From: Amyelois transitella
Taxonomy: Eukaryota > Arthropoda > Insecta > Lepidoptera > Pyralidae
DNA length: 64,000 nucleotides
NCBI RefSeq assembly: GCF_032362555.1
Contig: NC_083514.1
Coordinates: 2,713,001-2,777,000 of the forward strand
Direction of reading: 5' to 3'
In this document: positions 34,756 through 53,139 of the stretch, piece after piece
Layout: each line of letters starts with the position of its first letter
Position numbering within the stretch: position 1 is the first letter of the stretch
Made by a program: the position numbers and the translations under genes
The notes under the pieces: model-generated
The model's database searches: none
Told to the model about the DNA's origin: nothing
Seen by the model: only the letters and a program-made list of their open reading frames with translations

Positions 34756-35327
34756 GCGAAACGAATATGTTAATTTAAAGGGTTGAAATTTGAGTCGTTT
34801 TGTTAAAAAAAAAACAAAAGATAAATTATACATATTTATTTACTAAAGAAATGTTTATAAAATAGGTACATTCTCTGCAAAGTTACAAACAGAACGTTTA
34901 ATTTATTTCGCATTTTATCTTGATTGGCAAACTTGCCATGTATTAAAAGAACCAAAAATATTCTGAAGTATATTTCAATTTGTACATTCAATTCATTTCT
35001 TTGCGACACGACGCGGCATAAATCAAATGCACCACATCCAAATTTATAAAGCAAACCGCACCACTAAAAATAATTACATGAACCTAACATTATTTAGATA
35101 TAAATTCTCGCGCAAGTTGAATTCGGGGTTTTGTCACAATCAAAATAATACTTCATTGTTATCCATCCCTTAAAAGTAAGTAAATAATGCGAGGAAATTG
35201 CAGTGGTATAACATAAAAAAATATGTCAAAAAACATAGCTTTATCGCAAGTGCGTTCACATTTACATTATAATTTAACACGTTCTCAACAGAGGCATAGA
35301 GTTATAAACAGTACAACAATAGAAGTG

Positions 35328-41046
<5,719 letters not shown>

Positions 41047-41946
41047 TCTGGCCTTTGTCGAAGAAAAATATCTGGAATTATAATAATGTTTGTTTCGTGT
41101 GCCGGCTAAATGTTATAGGAAGTTAGAGCCGAGGGTTTACGATCTATTCTACCTTTTGATAGATACTACTGAAACACTACTAAGTATTAATTTAGTAATA
41201 TGCTGTCGCATTAATACACATTTCATTGAAAATAATAAAAAAAATAACAAAACACATTAATACGGACTGAAATGAAAAGGTAACCTCTTATTTTCATGTG
41301 TCAAGGCTGTCAATTGTCAATGTCTCCAATGCATGTCACTGTAAAGTCAATGTCAACAAAAATACTTGATTTCTTTTTGCTTTGGATATCAATATTATTA
41401 TGCCGCATGTACATAAGGTGATTGATGTGAATCGCTTTCACTACTCAATGAAGATTCTGCAGAGTTCCTTATTTCTAGGAACTTTGGAAAGTACAGTACA
41501 GAGCCGCCAACGATTCAAATACATTGGATTCATAAATATATTCAATCCCTAGGTACCTACTTAGCAAAATCATTTGGTTCATTTGCTAAAATATTATTTA
41601 CCTACATTAATGTAAAAGGAGTAAACGCAATACAAGTCAAGATTACGGGAGTAATTTTTATTTAGGTTTAAAAAACCTTGGAGAAAAAACCTCATTTATT
41701 TCGGTTAGTTTTAGTCAGCCAGAGAAAAAAATCATTTATCTTATTTTGACTGATGTTTAACATTTTGTGTCATTTAAGTGTCTTGTCAATTTATAATAAA
41801 TAATACTGAAATATTTGGACATTTTGTGATTTTTTTGCAGAAATTATTTATAAAATTGTGTTTCTTCTGGTGTAAAATATTTTTTTCAATGGCAGTTATT
41901 TTGTAGATGTCACCCATTTCGTCTTTCATTTCGACGTTTTGGTATC
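41047..41946. promoter_or_regulatory. Shared intergenic region, PRMT7 and cytochrome c1
   Basis: About 900 bp between two divergent start codons. It must hold both 5' UTRs and promoters. It is AT-rich with no clear TATA box or repeat. A short CG-rich patch falls only at the cytochrome c1 start. Confidence 0.5.
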
Positions 41947-44900
41947 ATGGCGGCCGCGGTCGGTAGGATTTGTGGGGCACGGCTTTTGAAAAATTATAGC
42001 CAAGTAGCTCCTCAGGTACTAAATTTGTTAATATAAAGTTATTTTTTCACATATCTCTAATGTAAAAGTTAACAAAGTGTTATACACCTCAGTCAACATG
42101 TCCTGTTACAAGAGGCAACATTCAGGAGGAAGAGTGAATTTCATCAATTTACGACTAATCTTAGGGGTGTATATTGGGTTATATTGCAGGGAATTGACAT
42201 GCAGAACTGCATCTTTTATATTATTGTATCAGTGTCAGAAATAATATTCACGGGCAAGTGATAACCTATTCTGTATTATGTAACAAGTACACGAAATCTA
42301 ATGAAAAACCTACCTTGCAGGTTTGTCAGCTGTCTACCAGTTCACAGGGATGGACAAAAAATAGAAAATTGGTGAGTTAATATTTAATTTTTTTCAAATT
42401 GTTAAAGATTTTCTATTCTATATAAAATGGCTTGAGATAGTCATGTTTTGATGGCAACTCCTAATCATTTAAAATTAACTGATACCTGTTTTTATCTAAC
42501 AATACCTCAATTTTATGCTTGTAATTATCTTGTGTAATCTTAAGAAATTTACAAAATTCATTAGTCAGAAATCAAATTATGTAAATCAAAAATCTTGTCC
42601 AAACATCACAAAGTAATTAAGCTTAATGAGTACCTAAATTTTAATCACAGCCACAGTTATAATATTTTTATTGTGAAATAAAATTTTCCTCTGATGCATC
42701 TAGTTTACACATTCACAATGATTTTTTTTGTGTTGACAGTTGTTATCAACATTAGGAGTGGTAGGAGGTGGAGTGGGGGCTCTGCTGTTTGCTCTTGAGC
42801 AGTCCGTGCAGGCATCTGGTGGTGAGGCACATCCCTACCACATGCCGTGGACTCACGATGGATGGTTCAAATCTCTTGACCATGCCAGGTAATTTGTGAG
42901 AAGAATTATTGTTGTAGAACTGGCAATTTTTATTATTCAAAGAAACTGAGTTTATGGTAACTTGCTGTAAATTTTCATTAAATTTTATGACAACTAAGAA
43001 CAGAGATTATAATAGTCTTTAGGTCTATGCTTGTACCACACTTACACTTTCTTAATGACTAATTAATGGAAATCAAAAGCTTAGTATTCTAATTCCGTAG
43101 TGGATAGATACATTTACTAGTTCAATAGTAATTAATTTATTATTATTCAGGTATCATAATCCACTTTCATAGTAATATAGAACTAGTTGTAACTAATTTT
43201 TTTTTTAAACACAAATACAAATCTTAATAAATTAGTATTAAAATGAGATAAGAAGATTCTGATGTGATAACACAATATCCTGTTTAAATTATTTACAAGC
43301 TTGCTTTTTCATGGAGTTTTGCTGCCATTGGAATTTCCAGAAACTAATAGCCTGTGATTAACCATATACATTGAAAAATAAAAGCTATAATTTATTAGTT
43401 AACAGAATGAAACCAGGATTAATTTGTTGGCAATATTGACTTTGCTATACACATACAATATTACATTTATATCCCTTGCAGGATATCTACCCCTATAGTC
43501 ACAATACCCCTAATTGAAATTCAGTATTAGAAACACACGTTACTAAAATATTTTAAAGTTTTATTGCCAACTGTTGGCCTCAAAGCAAGCACTTTGACCT
43601 TTGCAAAGTGGGTAAAATTTTACTCAAATGACACTTTCACAGTTGAGGTTTTGTGTTTCAATATAAGAGCAAACATTTATCTAAACCAGTTCAAGCAAAT
43701 TATTTATGTCAGTAAAACAAAAATCCAGTAATTTTTGTGATAATGATTACAATGTAAAAAATGTCTTTGTTTATGATTATGCTCTGGCATTTTCTTCTTT
43801 GAGAACAAAAATCAGAAATCTTATATAATGTAGGTACATTGACCTGACCTTACATAATGATCATTAAAATTGGTATGACAAATTTTAAGAAAAACTCAGT
43901 TTAAATAGAACTAACTCAATATTTTTGAACCATATCAACTCAATGTGGCCTTTCAGTCTTTGCAAGAATGTTGGCTCTATCTATCCTGTAAGAACATGGG
44001 TTAACTTTAATTTATTTACCGCATTTCATATTGTAAAATAGGTTTTTATTGTTACATATTACAAACTTATGTACGTAATTCGGGAAAGGGTCATGTCATG
44101 GGTTTTAATCTGTGAACTGCCAACACTCTTAAGTTTGGTATCATATCTCATCTATCAATAATAATATTATGACAATGTTAAGTTTGGAACTTTTGTTTGT
44201 ATAATAAGGGTAATCTTTGGAAATACTAAACCGATCATGAATCTCCTATTGAATTGTTTTACATACATACATATAATCACGTCTATATCCCTTGCGGGGT
44301 AGACAGGGGCTACAGTCTTGCAAAGACTGATGGGCCACGTTCAGCTTTAAGATAGGATTGAGATTCAAATAGTGACAGGTTGCTAGCCCATCGCCTAAAA
44401 GAAGAATCCCAAGTTTATAAGCCTACCCCTTAGTCGGCTTTTACGATATCCATGGGAAAGAGATGGAGTAGTCCTATTCTTTTTTGTATTGGTACCGGGA
44501 ACCACACGGCATTGTTTTACTGTTAAAAGATACATAGTCTGCCGGTTAATGGGCTATGTATACACCGCGGGTGAAGCCCATAATGGGCTGCTGTAAGTCA
44601 TAAACAAGAAAAATTAATGAATACAAACTTTTACAGTATCCGCCGAGGGTACGAAGTGTACAAACAGGTGTGCAAAGCGTGCCACTCGCTGCAATACATC
44701 GCCTTCCGGAACCTGGTCAACGTTACCCACACCGAGGAGCAGGCTAAGGCGGAGGCCGAAGAGGTAAGTAATTTATATGTATTCTGGTATTAGCTTCGCT
44801 CCGGGACTTCACTCCAGTGGGATTTTTTGTTAATTCAGTGTATATTCTACTTTTGTACTAAATTTTATCAGAATCATTGTTCAGTTGAATATATTCGAGT

Positions 44901-47712
44901 GTAACAAATACACAAGTAACTGTCTGTCGCGTTTTACGCTTTCACGCCTAAACGACTGAACCTATTTTGACGCAATTTGTTACATAGAATTGACTCTGAC
45001 ACTTTTTATTCGCAAAAAGGTTGGGAACAAGTTAAAAGAGGGGATATAAAAGATTCTCAGTGGACAGCAGTAAGTATAAATTAAACTTGGCAATTAAAGA
45101 TTGAACCAGCGTGTTTTTTATAGGTAACTAAATATCAAAAACCCTTTTGCATTCGTTATGTCCTCATTATTTCATTGCGTAAATCGTTGCTTGTTTACAG
45201 GTAATGATCAAAGACGGTCCCGATGAAGAGGGCAACTATTTCGAGAGGCCCGGGAAGCTGTCCGATTATTTCCCTTCGCCGTACCCTAACGAGAATGCTG
45301 CGCGAGCGGCCAATAATGGTAAGGAAATTAACCACTGATATATCGGGATTATACCTGGTGTGCCGTGTGGTTCCAATATAAAAAAAGGACTAATCCATCT
45401 CTTTTCCATGGACGTCGTAAAACTCGACTAAAGGATAGGCTTATAAACTAGGGATTCTTCTTATAGGCTTATAATTTAGGGATTAGGCGATAGACTAGCA
45501 ACCTGTCACTATTTGAATCTCAATTCTATCACTAAGCCTAATAGCTGAATGTGGCCTATCTTTCAAGTCTGCTGGCACTGTCTTACCCGCAAGGGATATA
45601 GACGTGATATTCCTAACATATTGTGATTTATGGATTGCTTTTCTTTGTCTGGGTAATGTTTTTTATGAACGTGGAAATATAGAAGAATTCAGATCAAAAA
45701 AAAATTCTAATCCATATTCCATAGAGTCAATCCCATGTATGATACCTTAGAGCATACATTGGACCTCTTTACAACACCTCGAATCAAAATGGTGTCTGTA
45801 ACCTAAAACACCCAAAGTTAAAGTACTCGGAAATCATTATGAATAAAATTGCACATTCAATAAACAAAGTGTAATCATGATCTAATCCCAAGTTATGTTT
45901 CCTTCTGACGGTCACTACGCTCAAATGCAAGCTGTCTTCCGGGTCCTCAAGAAGGATGTACCATAGTAAATGCAGCATAATGAGTTGCTGATAGCCCAAC
46001 TTTCTTATTCACGAACGTTAAAAGGCAATTAAGGCAATAATTCTCTTTCTACCATTGAAAAAAAGCTAAAGCTAGAAAGAGATTATGAAACATTACATTT
46101 CAATGTTCACGGATAAGTCCCTAAAACGTAATTTAGTGTCTCAAGAGCGACCTTGAACAGGCAAAAAAGATATAGATAAATCAAACTGCCAGGGAGTACA
46201 TGAAATTATAAGAAATTTTATGACATCACTAGCGACCCGTCCCGGCTTCGCACGGGTGCAAAATTATAAATGTTATTATACATAAAAACCTTCCTCTTGA
46301 ATCACTCTACCTGTTACAAAAAACCGCATCAAAATCCGTTGCGTAATTTTAAAGATTTAAGCATATAGACAAACAGACTAAAATAGCGACTTTGTTTTAT
46401 ACTATGTAGTGAAGTACTCTGTAACAAAAAATTTTATCAACTTTTTGGTTACTATAATCATACTACACATTTCCAGGTGCCTACCCACCGGACTTATCTC
46501 TGATATGCTCCGGTCGCAAGGGCGGCGAGGACTACATCTTCGCTTTGCTCACCGGCTACATGGACCCTCCGGCTGGTGTGGTCCTCCGAGAGGGACAGAA
46601 CTACAACCCCTACTTCCCTGGTGGAGCTATCGGAATGGCACAAGTATTGTTCAATGAGGTGAGTACTAGTTTTACTCTATGTGTTGAAACTAGATATGAT
46701 TCAACTCTTCCTACACTAACATCCAGTATATCCTCAAATCATAGAATTTGTTGCCAACTAAAAACCTTAGCTTCTAAAAAAAAAGATATCATTTCTTCTT
46801 ATCTATAATTTGAACATTTAATTTTATATGAATTAAGGACGTCCTGGTAAAGGGTCAGGTCAAAAGTACCCGAAACCGCCGAGCTTGTATGAAGAGAGTT
46901 ATGAATGTGGACGAAGCGAAAGAAGTATGCAGAGATCGTGGCAAGTGGAAAGAGGTAGTCTCTGCCTACCCCTCCGGGAAAGAGGCGTGATTTTATGTAT
47001 GTATGTATGTATGAAGTTGACAAACCCTGGAAACCTTTCTTTTATTGGCAAATTGTAATTCTGGCGTTAATTCTCGTTATATCCTCACCTCTATTGAGGA
47101 GCCGCGTGAGTGCGTCATATAATCAGGATCCTGGATTGATTGTCTCATCTCTGATTATGTCAGTTTTTTACACGAAGCGTCTCCTGTCTGCCCTCTGCAT
47201 CATTTGCAGGTGAACCTAAACTTTAACTGGGCCTATTCCCGTAGTCGCCTTTTACGACATTCATGAGTAAGAAATGTAGTTGAATTTCATCCATTTTCAT
47301 CTAAAGTGCCGTATAAGAAAGAATGCCAGCAATAATATATACTCCACTTAACTCCACTGAGTTAGTAAGGACTTGACAGTAATTAAAAACTAACTAAAAT
47401 TGAAATAAACATCTGTATTGTCAAGTGTCAGCATGAAACAAGTTGTCAATGATGCTCTCATGCTGCCATTATCGATCGCAGGCGGCGGAGTACGCCGACG
47501 GCACGGCGCCGACGGCGTCGCAGATGGCGAAGGACGTGGCGACGTTCCTGCGCTGGTGCTCGGAGCCCGAGCTCGACGACAGGCGGCTCATGACGATCAA
47601 AGCCATCGGCATGTTCTCCTTCCTAGCCGCTGTCGTCTATTACTTCAAACGGCACAAGTGGAGCACGATGAAAACCAGGAAACTAGCCTACAAACCCGTC
47701 TCTAAGAAATAA
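41947..47712 (+). CDS. Cyt-c1: Cytochrome c1, heme protein of respiratory complex III
   Basis: Carries electrons from the Rieske centre to cytochrome c in mitochondrial complex III, anchored in the inner membrane. Seven exons: 41947-42015, 42321-42371, 42740-42888, 44637-44763, 45201-45318, 46477-46658, 47482-47712, all GT-AG and phase-consistent, giving 308 aa (usual length for animals). The N-terminus is a basic, acid-poor presequence followed by a hydrophobic glycine-rich stretch, as expected for a bipartite import signal. Heme-binding CKACH is at residues 102-106, and the axial methionine is predicted in PGGAIGMAQ (M225). A single C-terminal membrane helix (~271-287) is followed by a basic tail ending VSKK. 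Intron 3 carries an element A copy, intron 5 another, and intron 6 a LINE tail. Exon 7 is markedly GC-rich compared with the rest. Start chosen as the only ATG giving the presequence, in a GGTATCATGG context. Confidence 0.95.
43440..43510 (-). repeat. Element A tail remnant in cytochrome c1 intron 3
   Basis: CACATACAATATTACATTTA followed by TATCCCTTGCAGGATATC, a decayed version of the element's 3' end. Confidence 0.35.
44261..44510 (-). mobile_element. Element A copy, full length, in cytochrome c1 intron 3
   Basis: ACATACATACATATAATCAC to GGTACCGGGAACCACACGGC, ending ~125 bp before exon 4. Confidence 0.85.
45360..45612 (+). mobile_element. Element A copy in cytochrome c1 intron 5
   Basis: GTGCCGTGTGGTTCCAATAT to AGACGTGATA. 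It has a short internal repeat of TAGGCTTATAA...AGGGATT and no (ATGT)n tail. Confidence 0.75.
46216..46410 (+). mobile_element. Decayed transposon fragment, family D, in cytochrome c1 intron 5
   Basis: ACTAGCGACCCGTCCCGGCT, then TCGCACGGGTGCAAAATTA, ends with TAGACAAACAGACTAAA. Confidence 0.55.
46838..47012 (+). mobile_element. LINE 3' end, family C, in cytochrome c1 intron 6
   Basis: GGACGTCCTGGTAAAGGGTC, GAAACCGCCGAGCTTGTATG, GTCTCTGCCTACCCCTCCGG, then (ATGT)n. The best preserved copy in the window. Confidence 0.8.
47085..47220 (-). mobile_element. Family B fragment in cytochrome c1 intron 6
   Basis: CAGTTTTTTACACGAAGCG, CTGTCTGCCCTCTGCATC and GCAGGTGAACCTAA. Confidence 0.5.
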
Positions 47713-47736
47713 AAGCCGCCAACAAAATAATAGTAG

Positions 47737-47742
47737 AATAAA
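47737..47742 (+). terminator. Polyadenylation signal of cytochrome c1 (proximal)
   Basis: AATAAA 25 bp after the stop codon. A second AATAAA lies at 48004-48009, so two 3' UTR lengths are possible. Confidence 0.5.
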
Positions 47743-48003
47743 ACCAATGTTTTAGACAATTTTTTTTTCGATAGGCGCAGTAACATGTTAATTGTTTATA
47801 ATTAAATTAATTTATTTTATATTTCATCATGGTTTTCTTGTTCGGTCGCTTGTTACCACTTACCATCGAACGATGCAATTATAGTGACTAATGATATGTT
47901 AATGATGAATGTTCACCTTAACGGAGGATTTAGCACAGGTGATCAGTTGGCGGACTGTGCTTGTGATGTTTCGATGATATAACTGTGAATCAGTGTACAG
48001 TTG

Positions 48004-48009
48004 AATAAA
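48004..48009 (+). terminator. Polyadenylation signal of cytochrome c1 (distal)
   Basis: AATAAA about 290 bp after the stop codon, followed by a T-rich stretch. Alternative to the proximal signal at 47737. Confidence 0.45.
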
Positions 48010-49201
48010 TGAGTTATTGAAAATCAATTTTCATTATTGTTCTTCATTCCTGCAAATATTCCCTTAGTTGAAAAACATGTAAGTTGTGAGAACTTCTGTG
48101 TTGGGTGTAACGCAGTCTTAGATTTGAGGAAAATGGTCAGTTGCCTACATCTTTTCGTATCCTTAGAACAAGGACAATATGGAGGTGATTCAGTCTCGCA
48201 TAATTTTGGCCCTATCTGAGATCTAGTTAAGAGGTCATAGAAGTTATCGTTATAAAATTTAAAAAAAATCCCTACGAATAAATGCGAAAGAAACTGTCTG
48301 TTACACATTCAATTGATAATAGAGATAGAGTTGACCCTGAGGCTGTTGATATTGGCTTTTTATTAAATGTGAAGAAATGGATGACAAATTGTCTACCTAC
48401 TAACTACATAAATTAGATTTTTTTATCTAAAGGTATAGGCTACGCAAATATGAACTAGGTACATTTTCTGTGTCCATCAGAATCGCCGGTCACTCATCAT
48501 ATTTAGCACTGAATATATGTCTAAACATTGCTTCCCTGTTGCTTTTATTTGTATTCCATTAAGACAAAATGTTTTATTATGTGGAATTAATAATATCTTC
48601 ATAGGCCAATAATTGTTTCCTTAAAACACAGTAAACATGAATTTGTATTATTGACGGTAGTATTGTACTTGCCGTGGTAGTATTATCAATAGCCATTTAA
48701 TATTCCTATACCTAGTAGACTTGATACGCCTACAGCGAGATGTAGTTTTAGAATATAGTTATTTTGTGTCTGATAACATGTATTTGATAAAGTTATTACC
48801 ATTTCGAGGTTTCATTACCTTAAAAAGTATAAACATAAGTCGGTAAAGTGATTTTAAATTTAGTCGTATAAGCAATGTTTTTGTGCTCCAATAGTTTGAA
48901 GAATAGTTTCGACATTGACAATGCACATTGTCAATTTGACATGACAAACTGTACACAATTTGTAATGTCAAATTGTGTTGACAAATCTTGTTTCGTTCGT
49001 GGAAAAGAGTTGAAATAAAAATCTAATTTCTAACGTTTAATTGCCCCAAATAATTTTCATATGTATAATCTTATTCATTAATTGAAAAATGCGAACCAAC
49101 ACATAAACTTTATAGGTTCCCGAAACTGTGGCAACCCTGCAACTACAAACATATCTTGGATGTGTTATGTGTTCGTCGTAATTTCATAAAAACAAGACAA
49201 A
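48010..49201. other. Intergenic region before folliculin
   Basis: AT-rich, with short inverted motifs around 48915-48975 (GACATTGACAATGCACATTG...). No exon recognised. It should hold the folliculin promoter. Confidence 0.35.
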
Positions 49202-52200
49202 ATGAATGCTATTGTCGGCCTTTGCCATTTTTGCGAAGCTCACGGTCCCCGACCCTTATTTTGTACGTTCACAACAGATGACGAGAAGCACACTACAGAA
49301 TCTTCTAAATCAACAGTTGAATGTACTGGATGCACATCACTAGGTCCTGAAACCGTGTATGTGTCCAGGGATGACAGTGGAACTATATACTGCAGCAGGG
49401 AATCCGTACCTAATGCAGATGTGACTACGTTTATGCGGCAGGCAGCGATTAGGAGTATTACTTGTGAGGTAAGATCAATTTTTTTTTACTTAAAAAAAAA
49501 GGCATAATGCTGACATTGTACTAAAGTGTTGAAAGACTAAGTACCAAATAGTTAAAATCTATACGTAAAAAAATATTGTAGCTGCTCAATGTCAGTACAT
49601 GAAAGATATTATAGGGGAACTCTATTAGACCAAAATGTGAATATTAGAATTTCTGTTTGTATGTTTGTACTCGTATTACGCCAAAACCATTGTTCCGATT
49701 TGAATGTGATTTTTTAGATGTGTTAGGCTTGGTCCTAAAAAAATATCTCCATCTACATCTAGCCTTCTAAAGGAATAAATTTTTATGTATTGAGATTGTT
49801 GGCGACTAAAGTCATGGCAACAACTAGTTGTAAATATTGTGGATATTGTTATGTAGGTACATGCATTGGCTGCTGAGGTAACACCAAACTGGGGGTACCC
49901 GCAGATATGATCGCAACTAATATACATATAACAGTCATGAACAATATAAATTCCACACAGGTTAGCTGGAGTAAAGATGGGGGTGTAGTATACTTCAGTG
50001 AGACACAAGGCCATGTGCTGAGCCTCATGTTTCAGTTGCGAGACACCCGCGCCCGGGGTCTTAAGAGGTGGTTCTCCATTGTGGTGCTGATGAGGGATAA
50101 AATGCTGCTGTTGAATATCATGCCAGTGCTATCTAAACATATGCTGGTATGTAATGAGACTTCAAGTGAAGAAGAAATCTTGAAGAAATTACTTGACTAG
50201 TTTTTCACTATAATTTTCATACACCAGTTTTGCAATAGTTTCTTTAAATTTTATCCAAAATCAATGTATAAAATGGAAATAAATTAAAGTGAAAATATGT
50301 TGGATGAAAACTGACACTTGAAGGAAATTAGTCCAGTCCACAATGTTTTTTTAATCTTAGCAAAATGCCAATTCCTTCCCTGACATTTATCACATATGCA
50401 CATCCTGTCTGTTTAGGCTGGTTTTAGTACATGACTGAAAGTCAGGCCGTACCGTCAGCACTGATGAGTGCTGAACGACAGTATACATTTATGATTAGTG
50501 TTAAATTGTCTTGAAAGTAAGCAAAACCTGTACTGAAAAATGAACCAGTTCACAAATGCAGTAATATGTTCTTATTCTACTAACAGTTGGTCATGCACTA
50601 AATCCACCCACATACTAAAAATTTTTGTTTGAGGTTCTACTTGTGCGTCCCTTGATTGCTTCGAAAACTGTGTGCTTTTTTGTTTTCAGAAAATTTCAAA
50701 AGAACTGCAAGGTTTAGCTGATTCAGTATTCAATGAGGAGCAGAAAATATGCTCCCAGAGAGCTTTGAGACTCAAGACTGGAAGTTATGATTTTGGACAA
50801 TCAAGATCATTGATTCAATTATCAGGTTTATTTCTGTTTATGACCTTGCATTAACTTCAATAATTCTGTAGTTCAAAAGATCCAAATCTCAAATGGTGGC
50901 TTTCAAAACAATTTCAAACTTTTGAGCTAGTTTTATATGCGTAATTATGAACATGTTGACAAAGCCATTGTTATAGAATAATGAATATGAAAGAAGCAAA
51001 ATACGTCTGTTGGGATTGTAGAAAAGATGTAGCCTTTGCCTATGTGCGTAACCAAATTTCGTCACTAACCTAAAATACTTTAATGTTCAGATGTAATTTT
51101 CTTTTTCAGGTGACAGTGAAATCTTCAAAAGGCTCCACTCCCACTTCACTTGGATGCTAAAAGCCGGTGCTCTCACATTCTCAGAAACCCTTCACACAAG
51201 CCAAGAAATGCTGAAGAAAATTAACCCAGAGTCTATTAAACATTCAATCTTCGAAGAAAATGCATGCAATGTCCCTAGTGATGAGGAATGCATGCCGTTG
51301 AGGGAATTAGAAAAGTTATTGTCGAAAGAAATATTTAGAATATTGCTGTATTGCACTCTGACGGGAATTGATGTAAGGTTTAGTTTATATCCCTCCAAGT
51401 GCTTATTTCCATGATTCTCTGTCAGTGTTAAATTAACTTGTACTGCATGTAAGAGGCGACTGACTGCTCAATTTATTTTACTACGTTTTTTGCATACATC
51501 TGTATAATCATGTCTCTATCCCATAAGAGGTACAAAGCCAACAAAATATATATATCTCGAAATAGACTGAAAGCCAAACGTCCAATGATGAAATTTAGTT
51601 TTATTACTAATGATTAATGATTAACTTTTATTAAAATTAAAGTTCTTTTTATATTTCAGATTGTAATTAAAGATACAATTCTTGATGCAACAAATATAAC
51701 CAAAGGTCTGACTCGACTATATCCTATTAGCAATATAAGTACAACAAGAATAAGAATAATTAAAGGCAATAAGCAAGTAGCACCAACAGCCAACGCATGC
51801 GTTTTGGAATCAGAAAATAATAACTTTTGTTGTAGGTGGCCTGGAAAGCTGCCTCCAAAATGTATGTATTCAATTCAATAAAGCAAAAACAATCTATTCT
51901 AACTACTTTTCTGCTTGTGCAAATTTTTCAAATCTATTTCAATTAACCTTAGCTACTAATTATTATAAAGTGTTGTATTTTTTTTTGTGACAAACTCCAA
52001 AACCATATTTCGTGATATGGAATATACTAGGAGTTACATAGGCTACTTTTTTTCTAGAAATTCCCAGAGGAGCGAAACCCTGCGTAAAAGCGTGATGGCG
52101 CCAATATTATTTTAGAATTACTTTCACTACCTTCATTAATAAATTTTTATTTTTTACGAAATATTGATATCTACTTAAAATGGCCCATGGATCTATAATT

Positions 52201-52744
52201 TCTGTAATAATTTCAGGTCCCACTATTATGAATAGGATAGAAGCATCAATTAATAATTCAAACATAAATGATGCTGTTCTTCATCAACATCTGAAATCGC
52301 TACAACTTGAATGGCTTGGGTAAGTCTCTTTTGGATTTGAACACTCCATTAGTACCGGTTGTGTCCTCAAATATATGGAGAGGAGCTAGGTCCCTGCTAT
52401 TTGAATAATCACAGAGGATCTTTCAATGCAGTAATAACTACTTGGAATTCTTCAAACAATGGGCAAAATTCATTAATCTTCGAGGCTGCAACAGGACCCA
52501 TCGAAATATGGAGAAGAATCGCGAACTTTTGGAGTTGAAATTAAAAATGTTGCTGTTGTTGCAAGAAAGTGTATATATTTATTTAAGTTGTTATTTACTT
52601 CACAGGATATCAAAAGCAGTGAAGGCTGCAGTGAACTCATCAGGTGAAAAGTCACCAGCTGTAGCCAATTTGAAAAAAGTATTTGGTTTGTCACCTCAGG
52701 ATGAACTATTGGTTAATTATTGGATAAGTGAGTTCTGTTGTTAA
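49202..52744 (+). CDS. FLCN: Folliculin (BHD), GAP for Rag GTPases
   Basis: Folliculin acts with its FNIP partner at the lysosome as a GTPase activator for RagC/D, linking amino acids to TORC1 and TFE factors. Seven exons: 49202-49468, 49961-50146, 50690-50825, 51110-51372, 51660-51861, 52217-52319, 52616 corrected to 52606-52744; phases close to 431 aa, shorter than human (~580) and near fly length. The start MNAIVGLCHFCEAHGPRPLF is almost the same as in vertebrates. The paired cysteines CTGC follow, but the acidic linker of vertebrates is missing. A longin-type domain covers ~90-230 and includes RARGLKRWFSI, the block that in human carries the catalytic arginine finger. HSHFTWMLKAGA begins the middle region, and a DENN-like C-terminal half follows from ~residue 275. 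The stop lies only 20 bp before AATAAA (52765), and the gene converges on RpL18. Confidence 0.92.
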
Positions 52745-52764
52745 AAAAAAACCTGGAATTGTAA

Positions 52765-52770
52765 AATAAA
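52765..52770 (+). terminator. Polyadenylation signal of folliculin
   Basis: AATAAA starting 20 bp after the TAA stop, implying a very short 3' UTR. Confidence 0.6.
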
Positions 52771-53139
52771 GCTGTGATATTATGTGATTACAACTAAATA
52801 TGTATTAATTTATTTCCCCAAAAAGTCTGAGGATATTAGGAAGCAAGTAACTTCTCAAGCTTACAGCACCCATTTTGATGAAATTACAGTGACCTTCAGA
52901 AGTAATAAAAATTTTTTTTATTGGTATGGGCTATGTGCATTTAGTAGAAAATAGTCTCATTTTTAGACTTTATGCAGTGCGCGCGGAAACCACGCCACGT
53001 TGCTTGAATCGACGATAATGTATTATATTTACTGTCAGTGGCAGTTAAAATCAGAATTGTAATCCAAGATATAGCAATGTTAAATGAATAAAGATTAAAT
53101 GAAACAACCAAATAGATAGTTACTCCTTATATTTAAAGA

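Noticed and set aside
47418-47705. Arginine/alanine-rich frame over cytochrome c1 exon 7
   Set aside because: Wrong frame of the GC-rich last exon; the correct frame gives the cytochrome c1 C-terminus.
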